Assembly: GCA_023230925.1 (NCBI GenBank)
Contig: JALNWK010000001.1
Location: 40,836 to 104,835, forward strand
DNA length: 64,000 bases
From: Limnochordia bacterium
GTDB taxonomy: Bacteria > Bacillota > Limnochordia > DUMW01
Reading direction: 5' to 3'
Below are positions 9,183 through 17,634 of this stretch, piece by piece. Under the pieces are notes generated by a model. It ran no database searches. It was given only the letters and a program-made list of their open reading frames with translations, and was not told the origin of the DNA. Every line of letters begins with the position of its first letter. Position 1 is the first letter of the stretch. A program made the position numbers and the translations under genes.

Positions 9183-9296
9183 GGCGCACGCGATCAGGAG
9201 TGGGTAATGCACGATGGTGGCAAGGTCTATTATAAGAGCGTGCGCCACCATTATCATTACACATAGAGTGAGGTCTAGCGGACCATGCAATCCTCA
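9183..9296 (+). repeat. Competing inverted repeats in namZ-kinase intergenic leader
   Basis: GGCGCACGC (9183-9191) is a perfect inverted match of GCGTGCGCC (9238-9246). A second pair, GATGGTGGC (9213-9221) with GCCACCATT (9244-9252), plus flanking TAAT/ATTA (9205-9208, 9256-9259), shares bases 9244-9246 with the first. The two helices therefore exclude each other. A third hairpin follows, GTGAGG (9268-9273) with CCTCAC (9291-9296). The arrangement suggests a switch-like or stabilising RNA element before the kinase gene. It matches no riboswitch class that I recognise. Confidence 0.4.
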
Positions 9297-9343
9297 CATT
9301 ACGGTGTTGTCCGATGGTGGTAGTTGAGAAGAAGGGGTCTAAT

Positions 9344-10321
9344 ATGGATACTGTTCTTGCTGTAGACGGTGGGGGAACTAGTACACGTTGTGTTTTGGTA
9401 AACGATCAATTCGGATTACTAGCGGATGAAACTGGTCCGTTTTGTGCTCTAGTGTATGATCAAAAGCGCTCCCTTGCGGGGTTGCACACTACAATCCATC
9501 GGGCAATGGAGAGTGCTAAGGCGAAGTGGCGCAGCAAGTGCGGTGAACCGATGCATATCACTGCAGCGTGTTTAGGATTGAGCGGTGTTATGTCAATAAG
9601 TAGTACGGAACCTGTGCGCCACTGTGTTGTATCCTGCCTTGCGAAGGAAGGTTACCGTTTATCTACTCAACGTTTACAGATTGTATCTGATGTGGAGATT
9701 GCGCACGTGGCCGCACTACGGGGTGAGTCAGGGATTGTTCTTGTGGTGGGCACCGGTGCTATCGCGTATGGATGCAATGAAGCAGGGGATACAGCGCGCT
9801 CAGATGGATGGGGCTGGCTGTTGGGGGATGCCGGAAGTGGTTATGCTATTGGCAGGGATGCATTACGGGCTGTTTGCGCGGCGGCGGATGGACGTGGTGC
9901 ATCAACAAGGCTAACCCAAGCCCTCCTTTCCCATTTTGATGTCTCTGACATCAAATCCTTGGTACGGACTGTTTACGATAGTAATCTGAATCGAACCAGT
10001 GTCGCGGAGTTGGCTAGGATCGTTTCCATTCTTGCATCGGAAGGGGACCAAGTCGCCGATAGTATCCTGAACCGGGCGGGTAAAGATCTGTCCGATACTG
10101 TGTTGGGGGTCTTACGCCAGCTATCATTTGCTGGAGAACGTGTTAAAGTAAGTTGGCAAGGCGGCGTCCTGAAGGGGACGCCGAGATTAGTTGCCTCGGT
10201 GCGGGAACATGTTGTATCCACCGAATCAGGCTGTGTTTTTGTTCCTCCGTGGGCGGAACCCGTCCAGGGGGCTTTGCTGCTAGCGCAGCGTAGCTTGAAA
10301 GAACCGTTTACAACCGTCTGA
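9344..10321 (+). CDS. BadF/BadG-type amino-sugar kinase (MurK/NagK-like)
   Basis: A 325-residue ATP-dependent kinase of the BadF/BadG/BcrA/BcrD ASKHA fold. The phosphate-1 motif is DGGGTSTRC (about residues 6-14), the adenosine/phosphate-2 region is VVGTGAIAYG, and the family block GWGWLLGDAGSGYAIGRDAL is intact. Relatives phosphorylate N-acetylglucosamine and, in Clostridium MurK, N-acetylmuramic acid. Its place between NamZ and MurQ makes MurNAc 6-kinase the natural role, giving MurNAc-6-phosphate for MurQ. ATG 9344 is chosen because of the AGAAGGGG site just upstream; ATG 9314 is in frame but lies in the structured leader and lacks a site. Substrate choice between GlcNAc and MurNAc is inference. 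Confidence 0.88.
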   Translation: MDTVLAVDGGGTSTRCVLVNDQFGLLADETGPFCALVYDQKRSLAGLHTTIHRAMESAKAKWRSKCGEPMHITAACLGLSGVMSISSTEPVRHCVVSCLAKEGYRLSTQRLQIVSDVEIAHVAALRGESGIVLVVGTGAIAYGCNEAGDTARSDGWGWLLGDAGSGYAIGRDALRAVCAAADGRGASTRLTQALLSHFDVSDIKSLVRTVYDSNLNRTSVAELARIVSILASEGDQVADSILNRAGKDLSDTVLGVLRQLSFAGERVKVSWQGGVLKGTPRLVASVREHVVSTESGCVFVPPWAEPVQGALLLAQRSLKEPFTTV

Positions 10322-10341
10322 AAGGGAAGTGTCTGAAACAA

Positions 10342-11214
10342 ATGAGACCGTCTGAAATGCGCAATCCAAAATCCTTCGAACTAGATCTGATGTCAACAGA
10401 ACAGGTTTTGAGTTTGATCAATGAAGAAGACCAGACAGTGCCTTTACTTGTGCGACAAGCGATACCAGAAATCGCACAAGGGGTGGAGTTGCTGGCGTCT
10501 AGTTTCAAAACCGGTGGCCGGATTGTCCATGTAGGGGCAGGAACTAGTGCGCGTCTTGCGTTAGTCGACGCCGCAGAGTTGCCACCAACGTATGGAATAT
10601 CTCCGGAAAGACTGGTAAATGTTATTGCGGGTGGACGAGAGGCAGTTTTCCAAGCAGTTGAGCATGCGGAGGATCGCGGTTCGGAAGCTGTTAGGCAACT
10701 GACTCAAATCAGTCTGTGTCATTCTGATGTAGTTATCGGTCTGACTGCAAGTGGAACTACGCCGTTTGTCTTTGCGGGACTTGACTATGCAAGAACAGTC
10801 GGTTGTCCCACTTTGCTGATCGCTTGCAATCCCAGTCTGATTGAGGCCGACGTGAAGATCATTGTGCCCACAGGGCCGGAAGTTGTGACTGGATCTACCC
10901 GGATGAAGGCAGGGATGGCCCAACGAATGGTCTTGACGATGTTAAGCACGGCCATGGCAGTGCGTCTTGGTCTAGTATACGATAACCTCATGGTGGCACT
11001 TGGTTCACAAAATGCCAAGTGTCTGGAAAGAGGTTGCCGTATTGTGTGCACCATCTCCGGGGAAAACGAAGAGATTTCCAAGGAAGCTCTGCGGGCAGCC
11101 GATGGTGATGTTCGGGTGGCTGTTCTTCTCCTACGTACCGGCGATCTGAGCAAGGCCCGTGCACTACTTGAAGAGGCCGAGGGTTCTCTTAGAAAGGCCT
11201 TGGAGAGAATATAG
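10342..11214 (+). CDS. murQ: N-acetylmuramic acid 6-phosphate etherase MurQ
   Basis: Cleaves the D-lactyl ether of MurNAc-6-phosphate to GlcNAc-6-phosphate and D-lactate, in the cytoplasm. A single SIS domain is present with VHVGAGTSARLALVDAAELPPTYG, which holds the catalytic-acid glutamate (DAAELPPT). The second catalytic glutamate lies in VEHAEDRG and the signature is EVVTGSTRMKAGMAQRM. At 290 residues it is the usual size. The common GTSGR motif reads GTSAR here, a mild change. It follows the kinase by 20 bases. The D-lactate released could feed the LctBCD and racemase functions encoded further along the window, though that link is inference. Confidence 0.96.
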   Translation: MRPSEMRNPKSFELDLMSTEQVLSLINEEDQTVPLLVRQAIPEIAQGVELLASSFKTGGRIVHVGAGTSARLALVDAAELPPTYGISPERLVNVIAGGREAVFQAVEHAEDRGSEAVRQLTQISLCHSDVVIGLTASGTTPFVFAGLDYARTVGCPTLLIACNPSLIEADVKIIVPTGPEVVTGSTRMKAGMAQRMVLTMLSTAMAVRLGLVYDNLMVALGSQNAKCLERGCRIVCTISGENEEISKEALRAADGDVRVAVLLLRTGDLSKARALLEEAEGSLRKALERI

Positions 11215-11534
11215 GTGAGGTCCCGCCCATGCTCTGAAGGATACCCCTAAAAAAGGGGCTGCATCCTCGTTGTGCATGTCAATTGCCACCGTGGGGGATA
11301 TTGCACGGGAAGGGAGAACTTGTCGCAGGTAATAAGATTGCTGAGGTGTAAGAGGATGCTCATCCAATTTCCCCGGTTGTTGGGTGTTATCTGACGAATC
11401 GGGAATGCATAAAGTTGTTGTGTTATTCTTATTTGATGTAGGAGCAGGGATGGTTGGCGTCAGTGACGATGTCCTTCGACTATGTACGTGTTCCAAGCAA
11501 CCACCTAGGTATATCATACGAAACGAAGGAGAAG
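11215..11534. other. Region downstream of murQ, no gene recognised
   Basis: A 320-base stretch between murQ and the convergent SGNH gene. It contains a hairpin, AGGAT/ATCCT enclosing CCCCT/AGGGG with an A-rich loop (11238-11268), without a T-run. A 50-codon forward frame from ATG at 11405 has no ribosome site and runs through the hairpin at 11535, so I do not call it. No other structure was found. Confidence 0.4.
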
Positions 11535-11559
11535 GGGCGGGAACCGGTCAACCCCGCCC
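11535..11559 (-). terminator. Terminator hairpin of SGNH hydrolase gene
   Basis: GGGCGGG (11535-11541) pairs with CCCGCCC (11553-11559) with an 11-base loop. On the reverse strand it begins 19 bases after the stop of the SGNH gene and runs into a pyrimidine-rich stretch. It could also stop transcription arriving from murQ. Confidence 0.55.
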
Positions 11560-11577
11560 GTAATCCTTCAGATAGAT

Positions 11578-12591
11578 TTACAGCAGTGTCCTCAAAATGG
11601 GTTCTAGAACATCGGATATGCGCATGAAGCCAAGATCTGTAGGATGGGAACTGTCCACGGTGGCTTCTCCATCATCACCTAGGAGCTGAGCTCCCGTCAC
11701 GTAGTACAGATGATCAGTTCCTCCGTCTCTGAGCCGATTGTAGGCGGCCCGTAAGGCTACGCGTCTGCCTAGGTGCCCTTGTTGAGCTGCCTTGAAGAAG
11801 TAGCTGTTTCCATAATCCCGATCTTCGACGAGGACTATTGGAGTTTTTGGATGTTCTTCCCGAATGGTTTTAACTAAGGGTTCGGTGCGTTCCTGGACCA
11901 TTTGGTCACTCATATTCGGCAGACAATCAATAACGAAAATGCTTGGATCTAGTTCGGCCAGAAGACTTGCCACTTCGATCTCCATCTGTCCTTGACCAGA
12001 GAAACCCAGATTAATTACGGGTACATTCAAACGGCGCCCTAAGATACCTACATGATGCATGCCGGGTCTTGAGGCACAGGCACCGTGGGTAATAGAGGTT
12101 CCGTAGAACACTATAGGTTTATCCTTGCGGGGTGCCACAGGTGTAAAGCTAGCTTCGTTGTTTACGCCAATCTCAACCCTCTCGACCCCATTATATAATG
12201 GAAGGTAAAGCATGAACTCCCGCGGTAATGGCTCCAAACCTGTAGCCACCGTTGCTTCAGCATCTTGAGTCGTTCCAGGAAACCCCAAACCAAGCCACCG
12301 CCACTTGCCGACTCTGTCCTTACAGTACAGATCAACACCGCTGACTCCGGTACTGGGCATATGTGCCAAGGACATCTCACTAAAACGTAACCGCCAGCGA
12401 ACCTTGATGGTATCTGCATCGGTATGGAATTGGACGATCATGCCAGCACAATGCTGGCTTAGTTGCCAGACCGGTCCTCGAACGATTCCTTCGGCTCGGG
12501 CAGGTAAACGATCGAAGAAATGCTTTGTATCATGCCAACCCTTACCTTCGACACCCCAACCCTCAACATTAAACCACTTGACTTCACTCAT
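11578..12591 (-). CDS. SGNH/GDSL hydrolase with N-terminal beta-sandwich domain
   Basis: A 337-residue esterase-like protein. Residues about 1-155 form a beta-rich, jelly-roll-like domain (GPVWQLSQHCAGMIVQFHTD, IGVNNE). An SGNH hydrolase follows, with block I as FYGTSITHGACAS (catalytic Ser), a G in LGFSGQGQM, an N-type block in DCLPNMSD and the His in DSSHPTDLGF. This two-domain layout is used by carbohydrate esterases that remove acetyl groups from polysaccharides or antibiotics. No signal peptide is visible, so the substrate would be intracellular oligosaccharides. It is a single gene on the reverse strand with its own terminator. Confidence 0.88.
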   Translation of the reverse strand: MSEVKWFNVEGWGVEGKGWHDTKHFFDRLPARAEGIVRGPVWQLSQHCAGMIVQFHTDADTIKVRWRLRFSEMSLAHMPSTGVSGVDLYCKDRVGKWRWLGLGFPGTTQDAEATVATGLEPLPREFMLYLPLYNGVERVEIGVNNEASFTPVAPRKDKPIVFYGTSITHGACASRPGMHHVGILGRRLNVPVINLGFSGQGQMEIEVASLLAELDPSIFVIDCLPNMSDQMVQERTEPLVKTIREEHPKTPIVLVEDRDYGNSYFFKAAQQGHLGRRVALRAAYNRLRDGGTDHLYYVTGAQLLGDDGEATVDSSHPTDLGFMRISDVLEPILRTLL

Positions 12592-12705
12592 TCATATTCT
12601 ACCTCGCTATAATGTGATTTGAGCAAATTGTAGTCCTATTAAGTAATTAGCTTTTGGAGGGATGATCCCTTCGCTTCTGCGTAAGAAATATAGCTGTGGT
12701 TGAAA

Positions 12706-12735
12706 TTGACAGGACAACTCTGCTTTATATACAAT
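12706..12735 (+). promoter_or_regulatory. Sigma-A-like promoter for zinc-ribbon/glpX-like genes
   Basis: TTGACA (12706-12711) and TACAAT (12730-12735) are separated by 18 bases. The start of the zinc-ribbon gene lies about 110 bases downstream. The intervening leader has no obvious structure. Confidence 0.6.
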
Positions 12736-12848
12736 GAGTCTGTGAGTCATTGCTTAGTCCCTCCGGCACTTTTATCGAGTGCTTTGACGGCACGCAACTA
12801 GGGGTTAGCGTGGGCGGACTTCACCAATACATAACTTGGAGGGATACT

Positions 12849-13106
12849 ATGCCTGCTTCACGCGCACATCGGTTTGCACTCAGCTTAGATCCAAAGAAGG
12901 TTACTCAAGAACGGCCATGTATGGTTTGCGGCCGCATATTCTCCAACAACTCTCTTACTCTGGTTAGTGATGGTCTTGATACTGTTGCCGTTTGTGAGCA
13001 TTGTTCTGACAGATTCGGTCTTAGAAGATGTCCGAGTTGTCAACGTCTAGTTGTGCATCTTTACGAAGGATTGAACGGATTTTCCTCCTGTCTAATGTGC
13101 CTATAG
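12849..13106 (+). CDS. Small zinc-ribbon protein with four CxxC knuckles
   Basis: An 85-residue protein whose C-terminal two thirds carry CMVC, CEHC, CPSC and CLMC, enough for two zinc ribbons or one pair of interleaved treble-clef or ribbon sites. The N-terminus is basic and lacks cysteine. ATG 12849 is preferred because TTGGAGGG lies five bases upstream, and the longer frame back to 12750 has no site. The gene ends 23 bases before the GlpX-like gene and shares its promoter, so the two probably work together. Function is unknown; such ribbons often bind nucleic acid or act as protein adaptors. Confidence 0.7.
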   Translation: MPASRAHRFALSLDPKKVTQERPCMVCGRIFSNNSLTLVSDGLDTVAVCEHCSDRFGLRRCPSCQRLVVHLYEGLNGFSSCLMCL

Positions 13107-13129
13107 TCTCTTGAAGGAAAGGGGTAAGC

Positions 13130-14125
13130 TTGTTGGAATCCGGTGTCGATGCAGAACGGGAACTAATGCTGGACTTTGTAAGAGTTACCGAGGCTGCTGC
13201 CCTAAGAGCTGCTTACTTTATGGGAAAGGGAACAGCTCAGGCAGCGGGTAAGGCGGCGGCCGATGGTATGATCGGCATGCTGGAACTAGTCAATATTGAT
13301 GGTGTTATTCGGAATCCCTCTGGCAAACCAGAATTTGGAGTGCTTCTAGACTACGGTAACCGAGTGGGGAAAGGCGATGGACCCAAGTTTGATGTGGTGC
13401 TTACCCCCATCGAAGGTAGTAAATTAGTAGCGTTAGGACTACCAAACGCCCTATCGATTTTTGTAGCTGCCCGACAGGGCAGCTTTTGCATCATTCCCAC
13501 CCGGTACGTTTTGAAATTGGCAGTAGGACCAAATGCAGCAGGACACATTGATCTTTCCTTACCAATTAGAGATAATCTGCGGGTTATTGCGCGGGTTCTG
13601 CGACGCAAGTTAAAACACTTAACTGTTGCTATGCTTGATCGTCCTCGGAATGAGAGTCTCATCAAAGAGGTTCAACAGACTGGAGTTAGGATCAAATTGA
13701 TTTCAGACGGAGATGTGGCCGCAGGGTTAGCTGCGGCCCTTGAGAATACAGGTGTTGACGTTCTTTATGGTATCGGTGGGGCGATGGAGGCAGTGGTGAC
13801 TGCTGCGGCTTTAAGATGTTTGGATGGGGAGATCCAAGTGCAACCCTGGCCCGCCTCCGATGAAGAGCAGCAGATGTTGGGAATCGGGCTCCATCGTATT
13901 TATACTACAGAGGAATTAGCCTGTGGAGAGGATATGGTCTTCTGTACCACAGGAATTACCGATGGGGATATTCTGCATGGAGTTCGGTATTTCGGGGCGA
14001 AGGCAGTAACGCATTCGATGATGATGCGAGCCAAGACAGGGACCCTGCGTATCATTGAAACGAGCCATAACCTTAAGAAGAAAACACTTAGGTCTCAAAG
14101 AACAGGCAGGGAAATACCCCTCTAG
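13130..14125 (+). CDS. GlpX-like (class II FBPase family) protein lacking key metal ligands
   Basis: A 331-residue relative of GlpX, the class II fructose-1,6-bisphosphatase. The fold is clear across its length (RVTEAAALRAAYFMGKG, NIDGVI, PIEGSKLVALGLPNALS, SDGDVAAGLAAAL, VDVLYGIGGAMEAVV, TGITDGDILHGVRYF). Aligned without gaps to Escherichia coli GlpX as I remember it, the metal ligand Glu57 (in IGEGEIDEAPM) falls on Ser64 and Asp85 (in DPIEGT) falls on Thr92. Asp33, Glu88 and Glu213 equivalents are kept. Normal FBPase activity is therefore doubtful; it may bind a sugar phosphate without hydrolysis or use another substrate. TTG 13130 has an AAGGAAAGGGG site. It is co-transcribed with the zinc-ribbon gene. 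Confidence 0.85.
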   Translation: MLESGVDAERELMLDFVRVTEAAALRAAYFMGKGTAQAAGKAAADGMIGMLELVNIDGVIRNPSGKPEFGVLLDYGNRVGKGDGPKFDVVLTPIEGSKLVALGLPNALSIFVAARQGSFCIIPTRYVLKLAVGPNAAGHIDLSLPIRDNLRVIARVLRRKLKHLTVAMLDRPRNESLIKEVQQTGVRIKLISDGDVAAGLAAALENTGVDVLYGIGGAMEAVVTAAALRCLDGEIQVQPWPASDEEQQMLGIGLHRIYTTEELACGEDMVFCTTGITDGDILHGVRYFGAKAVTHSMMMRAKTGTLRIIETSHNLKKKTLRSQRTGREIPL

Positions 14126-14552
14126 CACGAACTATAAGAACATGATGGGATGAAGACGGAATCGAAGGAGCTATTGTCGTAGATAATCTGTGTGAGGGAC
14201 CGAGAAGACTGCTGTGGCTAGTCCTTGACTTTTTCTACTCCTGTGATTCAGTTAATTAGCATTAAACAGCAATATTGTGTTTGGATTTGCACTGATGAGG
14301 AGAGTAGCTCTGATTGTTTTCATCGGGAGAGGAACAGGTGGTCAAGAAGCGCTGCAGATGCAAAGGGTAACTGGGAGTTTTCGAATACACACGTTGGCAG
14401 AAAGCAATCTGCAGATAAATTGGTAGATATACCTAAGGCCCCAAACACAGTCTCTAGGGGGCAATCGGTATTAGACCTATGAGGATATGAGAAGGGAGCG
14501 AGGCTAGAAAAGTGCCGCAATCCGGGTAAGTGGTACGATTCTGCCGCAACAT
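14126..14552. other. Intergenic region before large glycoside hydrolase, no gene recognised
   Basis: A 427-base stretch. Forward frames of 85 codons (14225-14482) and about 43 codons (from 14296) are open but lack ribosome sites and family resemblance. A perfect sigma-A promoter is not seen. The region may carry the regulated promoter of the glycoside hydrolase gene, but I cannot point to it. Confidence 0.35.
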
Positions 14553-17500
14553 ATGGGGTTTGAAGTTAAGGATTTCGCTGTTCCACCTAAGGACTTCCGA
14601 CCAGTACCCTTTTGGTCGTGGAATGATGAATTAACCGAAGAAGAGCTGATTAGGCAGATTGCTTTGATGGATGAGCAAGGGTGGGGTGGTTTCTTCATGC
14701 ATTCCCGCATTGGGATTCGTACCCCCTATCTCACAGACGAATGGATGCATTTAGTCAAGGTATGTGTTGAAGAAGCAAAGAACCGAGGTATGGGCGCTTG
14801 GTTATATGATGAGGATCGCTGGCCTAGTGGTTTTGCCGGGGGTGCAGTACCGGCACTAGGTAAGCGTTATCGAATGAAGAATCTGGTTTTGGCTATAGAT
14901 GAGATCACTGATCCAGAGGATCTAGTAGAGATTTATCAGGTATACAGCTGTACCATGAAAAACGGTAAACCTCGTGCCATTCAAAAGATCCACCTGGAAG
15001 AGACCGCAGAAGCCAAGGAAGAGGGGCGTACAGTCCTTTATATTTATCAGCGGACCTGCCCCATTGGCCATCGATGGTTCAACGGGTATTGCTATCCGGA
15101 CTTACTGGATCCAGTGGTTACCGATGCCTTTTTGGAGTCTACATATGAATTATACAAGGATTACCTAGAGGCAGACTTTGGCAAAACGATTCCCGGCGTG
15201 TTTACCGACGAACCAGCTTGTCACTATCGTTCCCACGCACCACTGCTTAGTTATCAGTGGACGCCGTCATTTCCACAATGGTTCAAGGAGAAGTACGGCT
15301 ATGAGATCAAGGAACATTTTCTCTCACTGTTTTTTGACCTAGGCGAATATGAAAAAGTCCGCTACGATTTTTGGAAACTGCTTGCCGAATGTTTTGTGGA
15401 GAACTTCTCAAAAAGGGTCTACCAGTGGTGTGAGGATCATCAGCTAAAATTGACAGGCCATTACATGTGTGAAGACAACTTCGTCAGCCAGATGCAATGG
15501 ATCTGTAGTGCGATGCCCCATTATGAGTACATGCACATTCCTGGGATTGACCATTTGGCCAGAAATATTAACGATGATATTACTGCGAAGCAGTGCAGCA
15601 GCGTGGCTAATCAGCTGGGCCGGCAACGGGTGCTATCTGAAATGTTTGGGGTTAGCGGGCAGAACATGTCCTTTGAGGATATGAAATGGATTGCCGATTG
15701 GCATTTTGTCCATGGAATTAACCTGGTAAACCCCCATTTGTCTCTTTACAGTACCAGGGGCTGTCGTAAACGGGATTACCCACCGAACATCTTCATCCAG
15801 CAGCCTTACTGGTCCGACATTAAGGGGTTATCGGACTATTTGTCCCGCACGGCTTATGTTCTATCATGTGGAAGCCGGGTTACCGATGTGTTAGTGCTAC
15901 ATCCGATTGAGACGGGTTGGGTGACCTTTACCCCTGACAAGCAGCGGGTTACGAAGGAATACAATAGGAAATTCACAGCTATCATCGAGGAACTACTGCG
16001 AAACCAGATTGATTATGATCTGGGGGATGAGTCGCTAATCGAAAAGTACGGCGAAGTGTCCAATGGGGAGTTTCACGTAGGTGAGCAGTCCTATGGTGTG
16101 GTGGTGGTACCGCCAATGATTACGCTACGTTCATCCACATTGAAACTGTTGACCAGGTTTGTCCAAGCAGGTGGTGATGTTCTCTTTGTGGGAGAAGTGC
16201 CGACAATGATTGATGGACGGAAATCGGAATTGCTGGTGGACCAAGAGTATACTGCTATGGATGAATTGATTCCTGTGTTATGCAGGCACTTGGATCTACG
16301 GGTTCAGATTGAAGCTCCGGAAGAACTACGCCGGGCTGTTTGGTACCATCAACGCCGCTTGGAAAACGGTGATGAAGTGTACTTTTTGGCAAACACAAGT
16401 AAGGAGTCCTCCGGCCATGCTACGGTGAAAATACCCTTGTGCAACGCTGCAGGAAGGCACTTGTTTCGGTTGAATAGTGAGTCCGGGGAGCTATACCAGC
16501 TGGACCATCAGGTTCAGTCGGACCAGATTAGGGTTAGTTGGCATTTTGCCCAAGCAGGCTCGTTACTCATACTATTGACGGACAAACCTGAGCGCTATGG
16601 CTTTGTCTCTCAGACGGCCATGCCAGACTTCTCTCCGGGTAAAGTAAAAAGACTGCCTGTAGATTGGAAGTTTGAGCGTCTTGACCCCAATGCACTATGC
16701 CTTGATATGTGTCAATACAAAGTCGCTGAAGGTGCTTGGAGTGAGCCCATGTTTGTTTTGTTTGCCCTTGAGGAATTGTACAAACTGGGGAAAAGGCAAC
16801 AGGAGTTTAGATTTGCCATTCGTCAAGTTTTCCATGTGAAGCACCTTCCCTCTCATGTGGCTTTAGCCATGGAGATGCCTGTTGACTATAAGGTTTATCT
16901 TAATGGACGAAGGATCCTCTCCAATGATGACGGTTACTGGTTAGATCCTACCTTGCGAAAGAAAGACATCACGCCTCTAGTGACCACAGGTGAGAATGTG
17001 CTCGAGTATTATGGGACCTACAGGGATCTCGAAGGGCTAAATGAATTGTACTTCGGTGGGCATTCCGGTTTCATTGATAAGCCCATAAATCCCGCACAGC
17101 CATCCAAACTCCGTTCCACGGAGATAGATGCAACCTTTGTCATTGGTGATTTTGCCCTGGAGGAAAAGGATGGACGGTTTGTGATTGTTCAGGAACCGCG
17201 AACGCTGAACACCATGGATTTTACAAGCCAAGGTTATCCTTTCTATGCTGGCAAGATGGTGTTAAGCACTATTGTGGAACTTTCGGAATGTCCTAATGCT
17301 GCACGACTTGTGTTCGATCAACTCTGTGCAACTGTGGCTGAGGTCTTGGTTAACGGACAGAATGTAGGGAAGATACTATGGCGTCCTTATATGGTCGATC
17401 TTGATCAGGTATTACGGCAAGGTCACAACAGAATTGAAGTTGTTCTTACAAACAATCTGCGCAATCTATTCGGTCCTCATCATCATACCGGAGTAGAACT

Positions 17501-17603
17501 AAAAGTGGTTGGTCCTGGTACCTTTGTTGATAAAGAATACTGGACCGATGAGTATAAGCTTACGCCAGTGGGGCTTGGACAGGTTTGTTTAGAGCTAGAA
17601 TGA
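14553..17603 (+). CDS. Large glycoside hydrolase, GH106-like (alpha-L-rhamnosidase type)
   Basis: A 1016-residue glycosidase. The N-terminal block PVPFWSWNDELTEEELIRQI, then GGFFMHSRIGIRTPYL and AWLYDEDRWPSGFAGG, is the recurring opening of large clostridial hydrolases related to GH106 alpha-L-rhamnosidases, with a TIM-barrel catalytic domain over about residues 1-430. An insert-rich middle and a glutamine-amidotransferase-like domain (VVVVPPMITLRSSTL, about 510-560) follow. The C-terminal jelly-roll, galactose-binding-like region (LNGRRIL, NGQNVGKILWRPYMVDL) ends the protein. No signal peptide is seen, so it probably works on imported oligosaccharides. No good ribosome site precedes ATG 14553, so the exact start is uncertain. 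The precise bond cut is not known from sequence. Confidence 0.82.
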   Translation: MGFEVKDFAVPPKDFRPVPFWSWNDELTEEELIRQIALMDEQGWGGFFMHSRIGIRTPYLTDEWMHLVKVCVEEAKNRGMGAWLYDEDRWPSGFAGGAVPALGKRYRMKNLVLAIDEITDPEDLVEIYQVYSCTMKNGKPRAIQKIHLEETAEAKEEGRTVLYIYQRTCPIGHRWFNGYCYPDLLDPVVTDAFLESTYELYKDYLEADFGKTIPGVFTDEPACHYRSHAPLLSYQWTPSFPQWFKEKYGYEIKEHFLSLFFDLGEYEKVRYDFWKLLAECFVENFSKRVYQWCEDHQLKLTGHYMCEDNFVSQMQWICSAMPHYEYMHIPGIDHLARNINDDITAKQCSSVANQLGRQRVLSEMFGVSGQNMSFEDMKWIADWHFVHGINLVNPHLSLYSTRGCRKRDYPPNIFIQQPYWSDIKGLSDYLSRTAYVLSCGSRVTDVLVLHPIETGWVTFTPDKQRVTKEYNRKFTAIIEELLRNQIDYDLGDESLIEKYGEVSNGEFHVGEQSYGVVVVPPMITLRSSTLKLLTRFVQAGGDVLFVGEVPTMIDGRKSELLVDQEYTAMDELIPVLCRHLDLRVQIEAPEELRRAVWYHQRRLENGDEVYFLANTSKESSGHATVKIPLCNAAGRHLFRLNSESGELYQLDHQVQSDQIRVSWHFAQAGSLLILLTDKPERYGFVSQTAMPDFSPGKVKRLPVDWKFERLDPNALCLDMCQYKVAEGAWSEPMFVLFALEELYKLGKRQQEFRFAIRQVFHVKHLPSHVALAMEMPVDYKVYLNGRRILSNDDGYWLDPTLRKKDITPLVTTGENVLEYYGTYRDLEGLNELYFGGHSGFIDKPINPAQPSKLRSTEIDATFVIGDFALEEKDGRFVIVQEPRTLNTMDFTSQGYPFYAGKMVLSTIVELSECPNAARLVFDQLCATVAEVLVNGQNVGKILWRPYMVDLDQVLRQGHNRIEVVLTNNLRNLFGPHHHTGVELKVVGPGTFVDKEYWTDEYKLTPVGLGQVCLELE

Positions 17604-17634
17604 GAGCTTGATGTTGAGTCTAGGAGGGATAGAT

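Noticed and set aside
11164..11517. A 117-codon reverse frame overlapping the end of murQ
   Set aside because: It overlaps a well-supported gene, has no ribosome site, and the translation (poly-Thr/Asn, Pro-rich) looks non-coding.
11405..11560. A 50-codon forward frame after murQ
   Set aside because: It has no ribosome site and its end is formed by the GC-rich terminator hairpin at 11535-11559.
13130..14125. Calling this gene a normal fructose-1,6-bisphosphatase (glpX)
   Set aside because: Two of the five metal ligands are replaced, so only family membership is claimed.
14225..14482. An 85-codon forward frame before the glycoside hydrolase
   Set aside because: No ribosome site and no protein-like hydrophobic pattern; probably chance.
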